DNA from: Halegenticoccus tardaugens
Lineage (GTDB): Archaea > Halobacteriota > Halobacteria > Halobacteriales > Haloferacaceae
Assembly (NCBI RefSeq): GCF_004116405.1
Contig: NZ_SDIC01000007.1
Location: forward strand, 234,494-298,493
Reading direction: 5' to 3'
Length of the DNA: 64,000 nucleotides
Of this stretch, positions 61,736 through 64,000 are shown one piece after another; position 1 is the first letter of the stretch; every line of letters starts with the position of its first letter. A program made the position numbers and the translations under genes. The notes under the pieces are model-generated. The model was not told the origin of the DNA. It did no database searches and was given only the letters and a program-made list of their open reading frames with translations.

Positions 61736-61910
61736 GAGAAGCGAGTGGACGCGATGTTCAGTGATATTTGTTGTGCCGCCGATGATGAGTGCGTCTGTGC
61801 CCGTGTCGGCGAGCGCTGCGTAGGTGGTGCCGTCGGGAAGTGATTTGTCGGGGTCAATCTTCGTCACGTGCGTCCATCACGTGTGTCCAGTTCGTCCACG
61901 GGGCCGGCAT
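61736..61910 (-). pseudogene. Geranylgeranylglyceryl phosphate synthase, N-terminal fragment
   Basis: On the minus strand, 'MPAPWTNWTHV' is followed, after a short duplication that shifts the frame, by 'KIDPDKSLPDGTTYAALADT' and 'GTDALIIGGTTNITEHRVHS'. This is the start of GGGP synthase, with the K-I-D-P-D-K substrate-binding motif. The fragment stops near 'LL', exactly where the C-terminal two-thirds at 58945 takes up ('ESLSPSDVELPVYLEP'). So the two pieces are halves of one interrupted gene. A 13-base tandem duplication ('cacgtgatggacg'-like) explains the frameshift at its start. Confidence 0.8.
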
Positions 61911-62058
61911 ACGCCCAGTAGTCGTAACGTAGGCAAACCGCTTTCTCTCGATGAAACTGGCACGGTCTGCATTCAGTGCTTCTGGACGCCTCGGAAACAC
62001 GGTCTGAGAGCCACGTCTGACTGAGACTTATTACCGCTCGGCCTGCAACTTCCGGTAG

Positions 62059-62271
62059 ATGAATTCTCCCACACCACTGCCACCGCGGGCCAAAGAGGCG
62101 CTTGAAGTGCTTCGCTCCCCGGTCGAAAATGCGGGTGGTGAACTTCCTCGTAAGCAAGCTCTCTCAGTGGTGGCTTCGGAGTGTGGTGAGGAGTCTGCGG
62201 AGGCACTGCTGAATATTTTGTACAGCCGCGGGTATATCTATTATGTTGGCGACCAGGTCCGGATTACGTAG
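62059..62271 (+). CDS. Small winged-helix-like protein
   Basis: A 70-residue protein with 'RAKEALEVLRSPVENAGGEL', 'PRKQALSVVASECGEESAEA' and 'LLNILYSRGYIYYVGDQVRIT'. The helix-helix-wing pattern is that of a single winged helix with no extra domain. It has an ATG after an A/T-rich stretch and is complete. It probably regulates a neighbouring gene; its target is unknown. It lies between the GGGP-synthase N-terminal fragment and the PadR relic. Confidence 0.65.
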   Translation: MNSPTPLPPRAKEALEVLRSPVENAGGELPRKQALSVVASECGEESAEALLNILYSRGYIYYVGDQVRIT

Positions 62272-62336
62272 GCTCGATGCCTCGTGAGGTCTCACTCTTC
62301 ACTCTGACAGGGGGTTCTCTGGTGTGACGCTCGGGG

Positions 62337-62577
62337 TTAGGCGAGTGCGGTCTCTCGGAGGTACTGTGCTTCCCACTCGCGGCGCTCTCTCAAGGCAGTA
62401 CGGCCCTCGTCGGTGAGTTCGTAGTAATTGGTGCGCCTGTCGATCTCACCTTTCTCGACGTAGTCGGTGTTGACGAGGGTGTCGAGGTTGGGGTACAACC
62501 GCCCGTGGTTGATCTCTTCGTTGCGCGCGTCTTCGGGCTCGGTTTTGATCTGTTGGCCTGAGGGCTGGTCGTGGCCG
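62337..62577 (-). pseudogene. PadR-family regulator, C-terminal part, fused to GGGP-synthase repeat
   Basis: The last 75 residues of a PadR-type regulator: '[20 protein letters not shown]', '[20 protein letters not shown]' and '[14 protein letters not shown]'. The first half of its winged helix is missing. It is fused in frame to a GGGP-synthase fragment on its upstream side, giving one open frame of 161 codons (62337-62822). The junction near 62577 is also where the direct repeat begins, so a recombination event created the fusion. Confidence 0.8.
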
Positions 62578-63112
62578 GTGTCAGCGACGGGCGCCAAGTC
62601 GTACTCGTGGATTCCACCGCCATAGAAGAGCGTCACCGAAGAGAGTGCTTCTCGTACTGCAGCGATGAGGTCCGGATCACCGAGGGTTCCGGAATATTCG
62701 AGATAGACGATCTCCTGGCCGAGGAACTGCTCGGCGACCTGTGCATAGGCGGTGACCTCTGCGGTGGTAAGGTCGCACGTTACTTGCGTCACGGTGGCGA
62801 CGGCAGAGGCTGGATTGAGCACGAGGTACGCTTCGGTCTGCGTGTGTTCCCAGTCGATGGTGTCTGTGGGGTGAACCTAGGATTGTGTGCGCGCCCGTGA
62901 GCCACGCCACAGCGTCTCGTTCAACACAATCGGAATCAAATAGCTCGTGAAACGGTCACCCGGGAACTCGGTTGGGTGGTACGTGGGTTCAATGGAGACG
63001 GGGAGCTCCACGTCAGAGGGAGAGAGGGATTAACACAAGGATTCAGAGAATCATTCTATCTACTCTTTAGGAATTGTCAGAATCGGCGTGTTGAATTTAG
63101 AGGATGGATTCA
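62578..63112 (-). pseudogene. Geranylgeranylglyceryl phosphate synthase fragment, second copy (direct repeat copy 2)
   Basis: A second, more diverged copy of the segment at 58480-59026, in the same orientation. The readable pieces include '[20 protein letters not shown]', '[20 protein letters not shown]' and '[11 protein letters not shown]'. The upstream half has indels and is not translatable. About 80 bases beyond the gene ('cacaaggattcagagaatca') are shared with copy 1, so the duplication included the insertion junction. It ends in a PadR fragment. Confidence 0.85.
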
Positions 63113-63256
63113 GCACAGTGGTCGTATGTACTTGACGCGTTGATTACCGCTGTCTGATGTGATATTTTTCTTGGACCGTCACGGTATGGATGCAAAATGG
63201 TCGTTACTCGCTGACCTGGGCAAATCCGTCTTCCTATGGTCCCGGAATATGAGTCG

Positions 63257-63514
63257 TTACGCGTCTCCCTCAGATTGATATGGTTCCCCGACCGCCTCCC
63301 GTGGGAGTACGTTGTGGAGCTCGGACTCAATATCGGCAGCCGATTCGAACGACTCACGGGAGGTCTTGAAAACCAATTTGCCTAGATTTGTCTCACCGTC
63401 GGCCAGTATCAACCTAACATCGGAGAGTTCTTCCGATGCTGTAGTTCGTCTGATAGGATACTCAATTTCATCAAGCAAGGTCGAAATGTCACTGAACTTG
63501 ATTTTGCGGGCCAT
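63257..63514 (-). CDS. DUF5789-like small protein
   Basis: An 85-residue haloarchaeal protein starting 'MARKIKFSDISTLLDEIEYP', with 'IRRTTASEELSDVRLILADG' and 'DIESELHNVLPREAVGEPYQ'. This order, a helix, a strand with 'D-V-x-L-x-L-A-DG', then a helix and a terminal 'GEPYQ'-like strand, fits the DUF5789 family. The second ATG is preferred because the 18 codons before it are not family-like. The function of DUF5789 is unknown. Confidence 0.75.
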   Translation of the reverse strand: MARKIKFSDISTLLDEIEYPIRRTTASEELSDVRLILADGETNLGKLVFKTSRESFESAADIESELHNVLPREAVGEPYQSEGDA

Positions 63515-63662
63515 GTTCCCAACTACGTCCGGGAAGGCAATAAGTGACGTAACCGGTGTGACGAACATTCTCCGATGATTGGGATTCGCGGCAGTGCTTT
63601 TTGTCAGCGAAATTTGCGTTATCGACCGATTCGATTGAGCTCCCGAGGATGCCCTAGACGCA

Positions 63663-63821
63663 ATGGGTCCCGGCGAACCCTACATGACCAGTGAGGTTGC
63701 GGAGGAGCTTGGGTGGCCGCGTCGGTCTACCTACACGGTTCTCAACGGTCTTGCTGAAGACGGCAAAATCCGGAAGAAGAAGCCCGAGGCTCGTCGCGTG
63801 ATCTGGATTCGACCGGACTGA
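63663..63821 (+). CDS. Short winged-helix protein (possibly N-terminally truncated)
   Basis: A 52-residue piece of a winged helix: 'MTSEVAEELGWPRRSTYTVL', 'NGLAEDGKIRKKKPEARRV', ending 'IWIRPD'. In-frame codons continue upstream ('PEDALDA') to a stop at 63636-63638 without a start codon, and these also look family-like. So either the gene starts at the internal ATG or it has lost its first codons. Haloarchaea have many such short HTH proteins. Confidence 0.6.
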   Translation: MGPGEPYMTSEVAEELGWPRRSTYTVLNGLAEDGKIRKKKPEARRVIWIRPD

Positions 63822-63920
63822 GATCGCCGGGGCGTATATGGCGCGCCCATGGGGTTCAACAGATCATCCCTGTCTACATGAGGCGCAACATGTATCCCGT
63901 AAGCACCTGTACTGCCAAGT

Positions 63921-64000
63921 ATGGCAACCGAAGAACCTCCGGAAGAAACCAAGGTCAGCGACCGGGGAATGGTTACAATTCCGGCGTCGCTTCGCCGACG
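63921..64000 (+). CDS. AbrB/SpoVT-type DNA-binding protein (runs off the window)
   Basis: The first 26 codons of a protein containing 'TKVSDRGMVTIPASLRR', the typical opening of the SpoVT-AbrB swapped-hairpin fold (x-V-x-x-R-G-x-V-T-I-P-x-x-L-R). It may be the antitoxin of a VapBC pair, with the PIN gene beyond the right edge. The start ATG follows 'tgccaagt'. Only this much is visible. Confidence 0.8.
   Translation, partial: MATEEPPEETKVSDRGMVTIPASLRR

Noticed and set aside
1..64000. tRNA, rRNA or CRISPR arrays
   Set aside because: No cloverleaf with a TTCGAAT-type loop, no rRNA-like block and no regular repeat-spacer pattern was found on reading. A dedicated search could still find a degenerate one.

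Overview
This window reads as a halophilic archaeon (class Halobacteria). The predicted proteins are strongly acidic, many genes begin with ATG about 25 bases after an A/T-rich TATA-like element (leaderless start), and lineage-typical families are present: a halocyanin-like TAT lipoprotein, a bacterio-opsin-activator type HTH regulator, a DUF5789-like protein, PolB2, geranylgeranylglyceryl phosphate synthase fragments and IS5/IS701/IS1341 elements. No rRNA, tRNA or CRISPR array was found. The mixture of transposon scars, decayed genes and DNA-transfer genes suggests a megaplasmid or an integrated element rather than core chromosome.

Region 1 (1-35003) is a catabolic island for organic, possibly aromatic-derived, acids. 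It holds aldehyde and alcohol dehydrogenases, a Rieske ferredoxin with an amidohydrolase, a maleate-isomerase-like enzyme, a fumarylacetoacetate-hydrolase-family enzyme, a thiolase/DUF35 pair, two SDRs, a cyclase-family hydrolase, acyl-CoA dehydrogenase, acyl-CoA ligase, a glutaconate-type CoA transferase, a ThDP enzyme, a CaiB-type CoA transferase, and a BKACE/3-hydroxyacyl-CoA dehydrogenase pair. Import is covered by a YjiH-type protein, an MFS carrier and a TRAP-TAXI system. Three IclR regulators sit beside the operons. The thiolase and both CoA-transferase subunits carry in-frame stop codons, so parts of the island are decaying.

Region 2 (35786-54665) is a mobile-element backbone. It starts with a three-gene cassette (RecA-like protein without a P-loop, small protein, PolB2 with altered catalytic motifs) and an HTH-PIN toxin-antitoxin-like pair. 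A tight seven-gene operon (40984-51667) follows, encoding a VirB2-like pilin, a VirB6-like membrane protein, a PrgI/VirB3-like protein, a VirB4 ATPase, a zinc-ribbon membrane protein, a protein resembling the N-domain of TraG-like proteins, and a FtsK/HerA-type coupling ATPase. The ATPase has a long C-terminal extension that may be a nuclease. No relaxase is visible. The region ends with small zinc proteins, a coiled-coil protein, and three copies of a 21-bp palindrome that could be a replication or partition site.

Region 3 (54666-64000) is accessory DNA. It holds a very acidic repeat surface protein, a cupin, a two-gene HTH/hypothetical pair, a nonsense-interrupted DUF433 gene, and a GGGP-synthase gene apparently split by a segment of about 2.8 kb. 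That segment carries a halocyanin-like protein, a membrane protein and an HTH_10 regulator. A second copy of the GGGP-synthase half is fused to a PadR fragment. Small regulators and the start of an AbrB-type gene close the window.
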